A stretch of DNA of 19,023 nt from JAMHWD01 sp035911135. Lineage in GTDB: Bacteria; Pseudomonadota; Alphaproteobacteria; Micavibrionales; Micavibrionaceae. Under the pieces are notes generated by a model that worked only from the letters and a program-made list of their open reading frames with translations, did not search any database and was not told the DNA's origin. Numbering within the stretch: the first letter of the stretch is position 1; each line of letters begins with the position of its first letter. The stretch covers positions 1-19,023 of the forward strand of contig JAMHWD010000016.1 in assembly GCA_035911135.1 (NCBI GenBank). The letters run 5' to 3'. Positions 5,386 to 14,600 of this stretch are shown here, piece by piece. Both the position numbers and the translations under genes were made by a program.

Positions 5386-8043
5386 ATGGGACCAGAGCTT
5401 GCGTGCGAGATCAATATGGAAACAAAGCTGTCATCACAAGGCGCGAAATTCATTTCCGACACCCCCTTATATGAGGGTGATCTCATTAACAATCAAGGGT
5501 CCTACTGGCCTCGCCCCATCAAGGACGATCCTTACTGGACGATGCTCCAGAAAAACGCGGAAGGCTTTACGTTTGATGGCTCGCGCTTTGCCGCGCCTCA
5601 CAAAAAAGCCATGATGTATTGCGCCATGTCCGGCGGCTGGCTGGGCTATGAGAAGGCCGAGCGCTACCCACATAAAATTCTTGAACACAGCCAGCGCATC
5701 AAGGACCCAAACGACAGCGAATTCATGACCATTCAGCGCCTGCAAGAAGCGCTTGATTCCTCGATCATGGGCCCTGATATTTTCGCCCGGAATGGCCGCC
5801 TTAATCAGGCCGCCGTGGAATACGCCTCCCGCCATATGCCCGATTACCACATCAGCGGCCCCGATGACCGCGAAGGCACGCTCCGCGCCCTGCACAGCAT
5901 CCACCCGATCCTGCGCAGCGCGAGCTATCAGGACGCGGTTTTTGAACAAGGCGTCTGGGGGCCGGAATGTTTGCTGGAATACCGCCGCGGCATTTATTTC
6001 GCTGATCATGCTTGGTCACGCAATGCGGCGCTGGAAAAAGGCGTGGCGCTGGCCGTTCAATACGGCAATAAATTCACGCTCGATGCGCGCGATGGCATGG
6101 GATACGACATTGTCGATATTCAGGGCCGCCCGGTTTCCATCACCGATCAAGCCTGGGAAGATGCCCGCCATATCGTGGATGTGGTCGAGCGCGGCTTTAG
6201 AACCGAGCTTGCCGTGGCGCTGCTGGCCTCACGCTTCATGCATGATGATCTTTGGGCATCCGGCGCAAAGACGCTGGATCGCCGCCACGCTGATAAAGGC
6301 GTGAAGGCGCATTACGCCAACCCCGCACAGCAGGAGCGCATGAAACTCCTGAAAGATACAATGCGCCCCTATCTGGCGGAGCGCTGTAACTGGCCGACCC
6401 TGCACCGTGTCCTGCGCGAAGATCCGGCGCTGGAGAATTACTGGAACAACGAAGTCCTGCCTAGCCGCCCCAATTTCAAATCCATTCCTGCTGTTGAAAA
6501 ACTCATCCTTCCCTATGTGCCGCGCGGCGGATTCGAGCATCCGGCCCTGAAAATCAAGGCCGAACAACGCGCCGATCCCAAAACACTGGTCAGTTTTCCG
6601 CTGGCAGCAAAACCGGCGCGTACACTTGGCATTCACGACAATCCGTTCGATGCCAAATCCGATCCTAAAATCTTCAATGACCGTAACTGGGCGCGTCTTG
6701 GCGCGACATCGAAGCCCGACCAGACACCGGCCAATGATCACCTGACCTTTGAACAGATCGCGGCGCTGCTGGTTGTAAATGCCACGCGCAAGGCCCGCCG
6801 CCCGGCCAACGCGCCGCGTGTTGCCCTTTATCTCGATGACCCAAAAGGCGGAAAAGCCGGCGCGGAATTTATTAAAGAACATGGCATCGCCAATCCCGGC
6901 AAACTTGCCGGCAGCTTTGATCCGCTGGCCAGAAGCGGTGCGAATTTCCATGACACGCTGGTACTCGAAAATGGCCAGTTTCTGGGTGGCCGACTGAAGG
7001 CATATGCATCCAGCTATGCGCTCTCCAACTGGCGCGATGATTACCAGATGGGCAACGTCATCGGCCTGAGCGACTTTGCCGCTGCCGGATCCAAATACAA
7101 ACATAACGGCCTGCGTCAGGGCATCCAGGCCGAAGGCCCCGCCGAGATGACCGTGGCCGGGATTGAAACCGCTGTGCGCCGCTTTATTGACATCGAGGCC
7201 AATGCCATCATCCTGCCTGCCGGTGAGATAACGCAGCGCCAGTCGCGCTATCTGGTGGAAGGCGCCTTGGCGGCACTGGGGCAGGCTCCCCGCCATGATA
7301 ACGGTACGGAATTCCAGATGGAATTCTTCATTGATGATCTGCAAAACGATGAAGATGGAAACCCGGCAGAGCCGCGCAAGGCAGGCCTTGCCGAGATTAT
7401 CATCCGCATGGGCACACAGCTCAAATCCAAGATGGAGCAGCCCAATTTCGATCCGCGCCAGCACCGCGACCTGATTGTCTCGACCGCGCGCATGATCGAC
7501 ATCTACGAAAAGCTGATCGACCCGGAGCGTTGCAACGTCAAAACAACACGCGATCCCAAATCCGGCGAGGACAAGCAAAGCAAGATCATTGACTGGAATC
7601 AGGTTGATCCTGATTTCTACCTGCCGCTGATTACCTATGCACCGGCCGCGCCGGAACTGATCGAGACCGCCATTCACAAGGTCGGCGAGAATACCGATCT
7701 CAAGGCCTTTACGGATGATGCCGGGTTCAAGGCCTTCATGAAGGCGGAAAACCTGAAAACAGATTCAGAACGCGCCATCCCGCAAGACCCGGCGGAACAG
7801 GCAAAAGCGGTTCAGAATATCTGGTTCCTGATGCGCGCCATGCCCATCACGCCGGATGCGCCTGTGCCGGGCCTTATCGCCCTGAAAGGAATGAGCGCTT
7901 TTGATGAATACGATCTGCGCGACCTGCCGGATTCCTACGGCAAGGCCAAGAGCTGGAACGCCAATCTGGGCGCAAGGGAACGAACACGGATATTCAAGGC
8001 CTTTGACATTCATGTCACAGGGCCGGATATCGGGGAGCCTTAA
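5386..8043 (+). CDS. Large protein of unknown function, 885 residues
   Basis: A soluble protein with no signal peptide or membrane segment. The start is uncertain: ATG 5386 gives 885 residues, ATG 5416 (METKLSSQGAKF) gives 875 and has a weak GAGA upstream. I recognise no family. The N-terminal 350 residues are mixed alpha/beta with many Trp, Tyr and His residues. Residues about 452-635 look like an alpha/beta domain: a helix (LTFEQIAALLVV), strand RVALYLDD (478-485), the segment SSYALSNWRDDYQMGNVIGLSDF, then strand ANAIILPAG (605-613) followed by a helix. That loosely recalls Rossmann-like nucleotide-binding folds, but no diagnostic motif is present. The C-terminus is charged and helical. It lies 40 bp upstream of the beta-CASP gene and is probably co-transcribed, so it likely works with the two nuclease-like proteins. 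Confidence 0.85.
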   Translation: MGPELACEINMETKLSSQGAKFISDTPLYEGDLINNQGSYWPRPIKDDPYWTMLQKNAEGFTFDGSRFAAPHKKAMMYCAMSGGWLGYEKAERYPHKILEHSQRIKDPNDSEFMTIQRLQEALDSSIMGPDIFARNGRLNQAAVEYASRHMPDYHISGPDDREGTLRALHSIHPILRSASYQDAVFEQGVWGPECLLEYRRGIYFADHAWSRNAALEKGVALAVQYGNKFTLDARDGMGYDIVDIQGRPVSITDQAWEDARHIVDVVERGFRTELAVALLASRFMHDDLWASGAKTLDRRHADKGVKAHYANPAQQERMKLLKDTMRPYLAERCNWPTLHRVLREDPALENYWNNEVLPSRPNFKSIPAVEKLILPYVPRGGFEHPALKIKAEQRADPKTLVSFPLAAKPARTLGIHDNPFDAKSDPKIFNDRNWARLGATSKPDQTPANDHLTFEQIAALLVVNATRKARRPANAPRVALYLDDPKGGKAGAEFIKEHGIANPGKLAGSFDPLARSGANFHDTLVLENGQFLGGRLKAYASSYALSNWRDDYQMGNVIGLSDFAAAGSKYKHNGLRQGIQAEGPAEMTVAGIETAVRRFIDIEANAIILPAGEITQRQSRYLVEGALAALGQAPRHDNGTEFQMEFFIDDLQNDEDGNPAEPRKAGLAEIIIRMGTQLKSKMEQPNFDPRQHRDLIVSTARMIDIYEKLIDPERCNVKTTRDPKSGEDKQSKIIDWNQVDPDFYLPLITYAPAAPELIETAIHKVGENTDLKAFTDDAGFKAFMKAENLKTDSERAIPQDPAEQAKAVQNIWFLMRAMPITPDAPVPGLIALKGMSAFDEYDLRDLPDSYGKAKSWNANLGARERTRIFKAFDIHVTGPDIGEP

Positions 8044-8082
8044 AGGGTAGCGAGCGAAAACGATCTGGGAAAAGACAAAGAA

Positions 8083-11000
8083 ATGAGCGCGGAGGCTACA
8101 GCAACAGAACAGCACAAGGACCAGGGGATTTTCACCCTTGATCGCTGGCTGCGTAATCTTGGGCTCTGGCGCGGGCCATCATTACTGACCGCCAATCAGG
8201 ACCAGAAAATTGCCGCCATCGAAGCTATGGATCTCAGCAAGCCGCTGAGCTTTTCCAGCGCCGATTATGATGCGGAAGGCTATGGCCTCTATAGCGTAAA
8301 ATCGGAAACATCCTATGATGCCGAAACGGGCGTGCTGCAGGATAAAATCATATTCTGGAACCTGAACCCTTTTGATCCGGACACCCAGCAAAACCAATAC
8401 GTTCTGGCGATTGAAGGCAAGGCTGAAACGCCGCCTGCGCCGGGCGTAATTCCGGTGCTGGAACCCTCGCAGATATGGATCAACGGCCTTCGCAAATTCA
8501 ACGGCGAGACAGATAACGCCTATGACCCGCAAAACAGACGATTGATTGACCGCGTATTGGAGCTTAGCCAGCGGGTAAAGGAGCATCTGGGCAATCAAAA
8601 ACCCGTTCGCGATCTGGCCAGAATTATGGCCGGGGGCGGCCAACGAAATATCACGCGCGAGATTGCCGGTGATTTTCCCGTCATGGAAGGCTTAAGCGAG
8701 TCCGGCGGCTTTGACAAAAGCTTCGTGCCTTACCTTCTGGAACTATTACAGGGCAAGGATGAAAAGCTCACGATTACCGCGCGGGATTTTGATCATTTCA
8801 AATCCATGCATGGATTTAGCGTCAACGGGCTGGAACCATCCAGAACACTGGCCGATTCATTTGATAAAACCGCCACGCATCTCTCATCGGGCATGCGTTT
8901 TACGGCGCTCAACACCTATGAGCAGGACGCGCAAAGCGGCCATCATGTCTTTACCCTGTCCTGCTGGCCCGAAAATCCACCTGCAGGCATGAGCGCACCG
9001 GAAAAAATTGATGTGGCCCGTCTTGAATACGCACAGGATGACAATGGCCATTATGTTCTGGAATCGGCTGATTTCATGGATACGGATCCCGCAAAACTAA
9101 GCCCGCTTGAGCGCCAGATCAGCCTCGTGGGATTCTATCAGCGCTGCCTGAACGACATGGCATCTGGCGAATATCCGAAAATTCATGATCATATCTATGC
9201 GGCGCGGCTCAATGATCTGGTCACGGAAATGCATGCCCCGCCCTCGCTTGAAGATGGCGGCCCGGAATTTTTATGGATCCCGTTGAACGGGCGCAACATG
9301 CAAAAGCAGGTCAGTGGCGGCGGGGCCAGCCTTGGCGGCGGTAACCTGTTCATGAGCCGCCTTAAAAAAGATGATGGCAGCTGGAGCGAAATTGGCGTTC
9401 TTCATGGACTGCCCTATGAGCCCATGGGCCTCAAAAGCGATTTTGAAGGCATCCAGCCTGATATCCTGCCCTATCTCGACAAGATTGATACCATCGTTCT
9501 GGATCACGATCACTTTGATCACGCCACGCTGGAATTCTATGCGGCCAAGGGCTGGATGAAAGGCAAGAAAGTCCTGTGCGATGAGGCGGTTGAATATATC
9601 GTACGCAAACGCCTCGACAAGCTGGGCGTAACGAAAGACCTCTACCCCGACTTCATCAATCTGAATGAACCAGATCGCGGCGTTATTCAGAAAGACGATC
9701 ACACATTCGCCTATCCCATCCATGACGCGGACGGCAATATCCGCATCTGGGAACAAATCTGCAAGGGTGGATCAAAGCACACAGCCCTCACCGACCAGCA
9801 TATGATCACGGGATGCTATAACGGCGATCATTACAACGAGACATTCTTTCTTTATAACGATGCCTATGAATTCACCCCGCAAGGGCAAGATTTTGCCGCG
9901 CAAGGGCAATTGGGTCTGATCGGCCTGCCGGGCGTTGATCAAGACAATCTCCAAAAAACCATTAAAAGCGAAGATGAGCTTTATATCACGCTGCATGATC
10001 CAACGAACATCTTGAGCTCCGGTCATACAACGCGCCCGGATGAATTCAAGGATGCCTTCCGCACCGAAATTCTGCTGGCCGGAAATGATCTTGTTCTTCA
10101 CGTCCCTTTCAGCACATCGCATCTTGAAATTCAGGCCACGCGCGAAGTACTGGCCGAGAGCGCGACATTACGCAATATGACCGCCGTTGGCGGCAATATG
10201 GAGATCCGATCCAGCGCGATGAATATGTTCGGCGCTAATCCTGACCTTGACCTGCGCGAAGTGGAATTTGCGCTGGAGGAATACCCCGAAAGCCTTTTTG
10301 ACGCGCTGGAAGCCAGCATGGCGCGCCTTGAAGATCAGGGCGAAATCTCCGCCAAGGTCAGCGAAGTGATCAGCAGCCTTAACATTCGCTTTGTTGTATC
10401 GGGCCTTATCGAAGACGGCGGATTTTCTGCCGGCGCGCATGATGATTATGAAGAAAAGAAAATCAGGACCGCCCTTCGGCTTATCAAACGCGACATGCGC
10501 GAGCAATTGAAGGATGATGGCAAAAATCCTGATAACAACACTGATTACAGAATTTTAGGCAAGATCATCTCGCATGGCTGCGTGCAATTCGAACGCAAAT
10601 GCGCCTGGAACGATTATTTCCTCTACACCGCGATGACCAACAATCAGCCGGAAGCCGCATTATCCGCTACGCGCTCCTCTACCATGGCCAAAGGCTTTCG
10701 CGACCAGCCTGAAAAACTCTTTATCAATGTGACCGGCCCCATCGGCAGCGCCGAGGAACAATTCGCCACGCTTTCACGTTATGCGAACGGAGAGTCCTTG
10801 CTCGATTACGATAGCAAGGTGCGCCCCAGCGGTTATCAGATCCCGCATCATACGCCCACCACCATCATGATCACACAAACGCCCTCCATGGGGCGATCCT
10901 CACAAATCGCGCAGGACGCGCTGATCCGCAAGATCGTGGAAAACCGCAATGATACTGTCGTCGTGGCGATCAAGGGCGGCAGGCGCATCCACAACCCCAA

Positions 11001-11697
11001 GGACAAGCTTGACCGGTATATGGCCGCCTACCGCGAACAGGGCATCAACGCGCAATGGGATGGGGCCAATAATGTGATCCGCGTGCATGATGCACCGTTC
11101 CACATCCATGGTCATGGCTACCGCGAAGATGTGAAGGATACGATGCGCCGCTGTCGCTCCAAGCGCGATGAGTTTATTCATATCCCCGGCCTTGAGAACT
11201 GGATGGAAGGCAAGCGCGTTGCCGCTGAACTGGGGCGCAACACATTGCAGGCCGAACCGCGCGATAACGTCGCCATGAAGCCTGTTGCCAATGCCGATAC
11301 GGGCGATATGGATCTGGTGACAACCGATTATCTGACGGCATCGTACTGGCTGATCCGCAATCGTCGCAAATACGGCCAGCAATATGGCGGTGCGTTGGAA
11401 ATGCAGCGCGCTATCGTCATGTCGGGCGAGGCCAATGGCCGCATATCAGGTACACAAGTGCGCTCTGAAGCGGATGGATATTTCGAACAAAGAACTGCCA
11501 GCCGCCTGAACGGCAGCTTTGAACGCGCCTCGGCCAATGACGATGATCCGGCGGCACGCACAGCCGGTATCGCGCCATCCCGCGCCGATATTCGCGCCGG
11601 AGGCGGCAGACCGCGCGGTATCATGGCAGGCAAAGCCATGACATATCGCCGTCAGGCCGGAGCACAAGGAAACGAAGGGGCAGAGCCACATGTTTGA
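8083..11697 (+). CDS. Giant metallo-beta-lactamase/beta-CASP protein, RNase J-like core (1204 residues)
   Basis: Residues about 460-1060 carry a divergent RNase J-type core. HDHFDH at 475-480 is the HxHxDH metal motif. LHDPTN (638-642) matches beta-CASP motif A (RNase J 'SDSTN') with Asp639, followed by SGHTTRPDEF like 'PGFTPSER'. VPFSTSHLEIQ (674-684) matches motif B with His680. INVTGPIGSAEEQFATLSRYANGE matches 'VTGTQGEP..ALSRLANG'. FHIHGHGYREDV (1007-1016) matches motif C 'HVSGHAS', with His1011. RNase J is usually about 550 residues; here a roughly 450-residue N-terminal region of unknown fold and a 150-residue Arg/Gly/Ala-rich tail are added. The late 'PVHGE' His appears replaced (IPGLE). 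Activity on RNA is inferred. The stop overlaps the exonuclease gene start by 8 nt. Confidence 0.8.
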   Translation: MSAEATATEQHKDQGIFTLDRWLRNLGLWRGPSLLTANQDQKIAAIEAMDLSKPLSFSSADYDAEGYGLYSVKSETSYDAETGVLQDKIIFWNLNPFDPDTQQNQYVLAIEGKAETPPAPGVIPVLEPSQIWINGLRKFNGETDNAYDPQNRRLIDRVLELSQRVKEHLGNQKPVRDLARIMAGGGQRNITREIAGDFPVMEGLSESGGFDKSFVPYLLELLQGKDEKLTITARDFDHFKSMHGFSVNGLEPSRTLADSFDKTATHLSSGMRFTALNTYEQDAQSGHHVFTLSCWPENPPAGMSAPEKIDVARLEYAQDDNGHYVLESADFMDTDPAKLSPLERQISLVGFYQRCLNDMASGEYPKIHDHIYAARLNDLVTEMHAPPSLEDGGPEFLWIPLNGRNMQKQVSGGGASLGGGNLFMSRLKKDDGSWSEIGVLHGLPYEPMGLKSDFEGIQPDILPYLDKIDTIVLDHDHFDHATLEFYAAKGWMKGKKVLCDEAVEYIVRKRLDKLGVTKDLYPDFINLNEPDRGVIQKDDHTFAYPIHDADGNIRIWEQICKGGSKHTALTDQHMITGCYNGDHYNETFFLYNDAYEFTPQGQDFAAQGQLGLIGLPGVDQDNLQKTIKSEDELYITLHDPTNILSSGHTTRPDEFKDAFRTEILLAGNDLVLHVPFSTSHLEIQATREVLAESATLRNMTAVGGNMEIRSSAMNMFGANPDLDLREVEFALEEYPESLFDALEASMARLEDQGEISAKVSEVISSLNIRFVVSGLIEDGGFSAGAHDDYEEKKIRTALRLIKRDMREQLKDDGKNPDNNTDYRILGKIISHGCVQFERKCAWNDYFLYTAMTNNQPEAALSATRSSTMAKGFRDQPEKLFINVTGPIGSAEEQFATLSRYANGESLLDYDSKVRPSGYQIPHHTPTTIMITQTPSMGRSSQIAQDALIRKIVENRNDTVVVAIKGGRRIHNPKDKLDRYMAAYREQGINAQWDGANNVIRVHDAPFHIHGHGYREDVKDTMRRCRSKRDEFIHIPGLENWMEGKRVAAELGRNTLQAEPRDNVAMKPVANADTGDMDLVTTDYLTASYWLIRNRRKYGQQYGGALEMQRAIVMSGEANGRISGTQVRSEADGYFEQRTASRLNGSFERASANDDDPAARTAGIAPSRADIRAGGGRPRGIMAGKAMTYRRQAGAQGNEGAEPHV

Positions 11698-14600
11698 TCC
11701 CTATAAAAAACGCATAGCGCCCAAAAGCATCATGTGGGACCGCGTCAAGCGCGGCGAGCTGATGACCTTGATCATCGACCTGGAAACCAGCGGCTTCAGC
11801 CGCAACGATGTTCCCTACTCCACGCCGGCCTCGCCTTTTATTACAGAGTACGGCGATTGCCTGATGGATCTTTCAGGAAATTACCTCAACTCCGCCCAGC
11901 TTTTCCCCAAGCGCCCGGAATGGCTCCTCGCGCAGCCGCCAGCCGCCATTTTACAAAGACTGGAAGATGGCCTTCATTCCTATGATGACCCGGATAAGGA
12001 TAACTACTGGAGCGCCATTGCCTCCATGGCATGGCGTATTGAACAATCGGCCTTTGCTTATGAATCCATGAGCGCCGACCGTGAATACATCCTCTTCCGC
12101 GAATACAACAAACAGCTCAAATCAGGATCGCGCGAAGCCGCCGAAGAAGTCATTCCTGTGCCGCTGCTCGATGATAATGGCGAGATCGTCCATGATGTGC
12201 GCTATCACCCCGCGCGCCAGAAAATCTCCTACCGCATCCAGCGCGAGGACAAGGATTCCATCGACTATGAATTCTCGGATAATCTTTATTACCGCGATGA
12301 ACAAGATGGCAGCCAATGGAAATGGGTTGATGCCTCGGTCCTGATCAGCGGTTTTAACTTCCTCAATTACGACCTGCCGATCCTGCGCACCAATCTGATG
12401 CGCGTGGGATTTGATCCGATGGATTCAACATTCCTTTATGCGCGTGGAACGGTGAATGACCGCCAGCGCAAAAAGAACCATATTCTGGATGTGCGTAATC
12501 TTGCTTATGCCACGGTGATCTACGGCCAGCAGGATGATAACGGCCTAAAGATGGGCAAAATCAAAAATATCCTGGGCGGGCAGTCGCGCCGCAGCGAAGC
12601 CCTGACCGCCTATCTGGCTGAGCAGATGAAACACACCAACCCCTTGCGCCTGATACAGGGCGGGGCGTTTAATCCGATTGATGGTTCATTCCCCGATTTG
12701 AACATGGCCCATGGCGCGTTTTTTGATGCGGCCTGCACCGGGGCCATCATGAATCTTTCCATGGATACATCCCCCTGGATCTATAAGACATTCGACAAGC
12801 AGGTTGATGAGAAGCGCCTCTATCAGGTTCTCACACAGACCAAACCGCAAGGCGATACACTGCCGCTGGTTTCCCTGCCGCGCCGTGATGGCGGGATCAA
12901 TCACAGCGAAAACCCTTACTGGTTTTTGGATACGGACGATCAGATGGGGCGCTTCCGCCGGCTGGCTTTCCTGCATATTGATGGCAATTTCCACAAGAGC
13001 GAATACAAGGGCAAAAAGCTTAAAGACCTTGATGCCGAAGACTGGGTGGAATATATGGACCGCCCCTATAACGCGGGCGATCCCGATCGCGCGGTCATTG
13101 TAAAATCGCTGCGCCGCTTTCAGGGCGGGATACCCTTTGAGGATGTCTTCAAGCATTCCTCGGCGGCCGATCACTACCGCAAAAAACTTGGCAATGGCGA
13201 CATCCAGAAAGATATCGCCTATGTCGCCGAAAATATCCAGATGCGCGAGAATATCCGCGCCGCCATCGCCGCCATGCAAAGCCGCATGCGCCAAAATTCC
13301 TATATGCCGCAAAACCCTCTGCTGGAGGACGAGCTTCCGCATCTTTTCTCCGGCGGCATTGCCTATATCGAGGACGCCGCCACAATTGCCGCGCAGAACG
13401 GATCGCAAGATATTCACCCGGTCGTCAAAACCATTCATGCCCACCATAACAATGATTTTCGCTATATGGCCGATATGGACCGTGCGATCCGCCGTATGGC
13501 TATCAAGGCGCATATCATTGATAACTACAAGAATCATGCGCCCGAAGACAGCCTGGGATATTACGATGATTTTCTGGGATATACGGCCGCCACATCAGAC
13601 CCTGAGCAACTGCGCGAAGAAGCAAATATTTTCTACAGCCAGCGCCGCGATAGCGCACCCAAAGGCCGCCTCATTCTGGATGACCTGATTGATCCGGCAA
13701 CCAACAAGCCTTTCTTTGAAAATGGCAAGGCGCAGATTTTTACCGCTGATGACGCCGCACATTTCAAAGGCGTTTTGCGGATGCATAAAAATATGGCGCA
13801 GGCCGCCCTGAACAGTTTTGAGGGCATGACGGACAAGATTCACAAATCACAGTTCGATAAAAAGAAATGGCCTTATGCCCACATCATTGAAGAGATCAAG
13901 CGGCCGGGCGCTCTCAAGACGCGTTACTTCGACACCGAACGCTTTGGCGCAAGGCCAAAACCGGATTTCCGCAGCCCGCGCGATGCCTTTGATTTCCGCA
14001 CACAATTAGGTCTTCGTATCCTGCGTGATTACGATGCCGAAACGCGCAATCCGGCTTCTGAATTCATTTCGGGCCTTGTCGATAAAACCTATGCCGATAA
14101 GCCGCGCCATGGCCGCGCCAATCACCGCTTGCTGGTTGCCGACCCCGATAACGGCGAGACAGGCGCCAGCCCGCATGTGATTGATGAAAAGGGCCGCGTT
14201 CTGGATATCGCTTATCTGAAGGCGCAAAAGACATCTCATGTGCTGGATAAACTCTCTAGCGGCGAATGGAAAACTCGTTTTTACCGCCTGCGCTCCGAGC
14301 CATCCGTGACCATGCTCATGCAACGCTTTGTCGATCTGGACATGGGCGATAAAATCCCCAAGCCGCTCTATGAGCATATGTACAAAGCCGATCTGCAAAG
14401 CCGCCTGTGGGGATTTGAAAATGAAACGCCCGATACGGCGCGGATGACAACGCTGGAGACGATCGAGTTTGACTTGAGCCGTCTGGAGCTGAGCGCCTCG
14501 ATGCGTAATGCTCACCTGCTGGAGCGTGATCGCAACCCGCTTATGGGGGCGGCGGCCAAGGCCTTGCAGACCGATGAAGGACAGCGCGCCCTAATCCGCA

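Noticed and set aside
6229..7677. Long minus-strand 482-codon frame antisense to the 885-residue gene
   Set aside because: High-GC third positions of the real gene create long antisense frames; the translated sequence is rich in Arg, Gly and Cys and has no recognisable motif or ribosome-binding site.
12686..13537. Minus-strand 283-codon frame antisense to the exonuclease gene
   Set aside because: Antisense shadow of a gene with well-supported catalytic motifs on the other strand.
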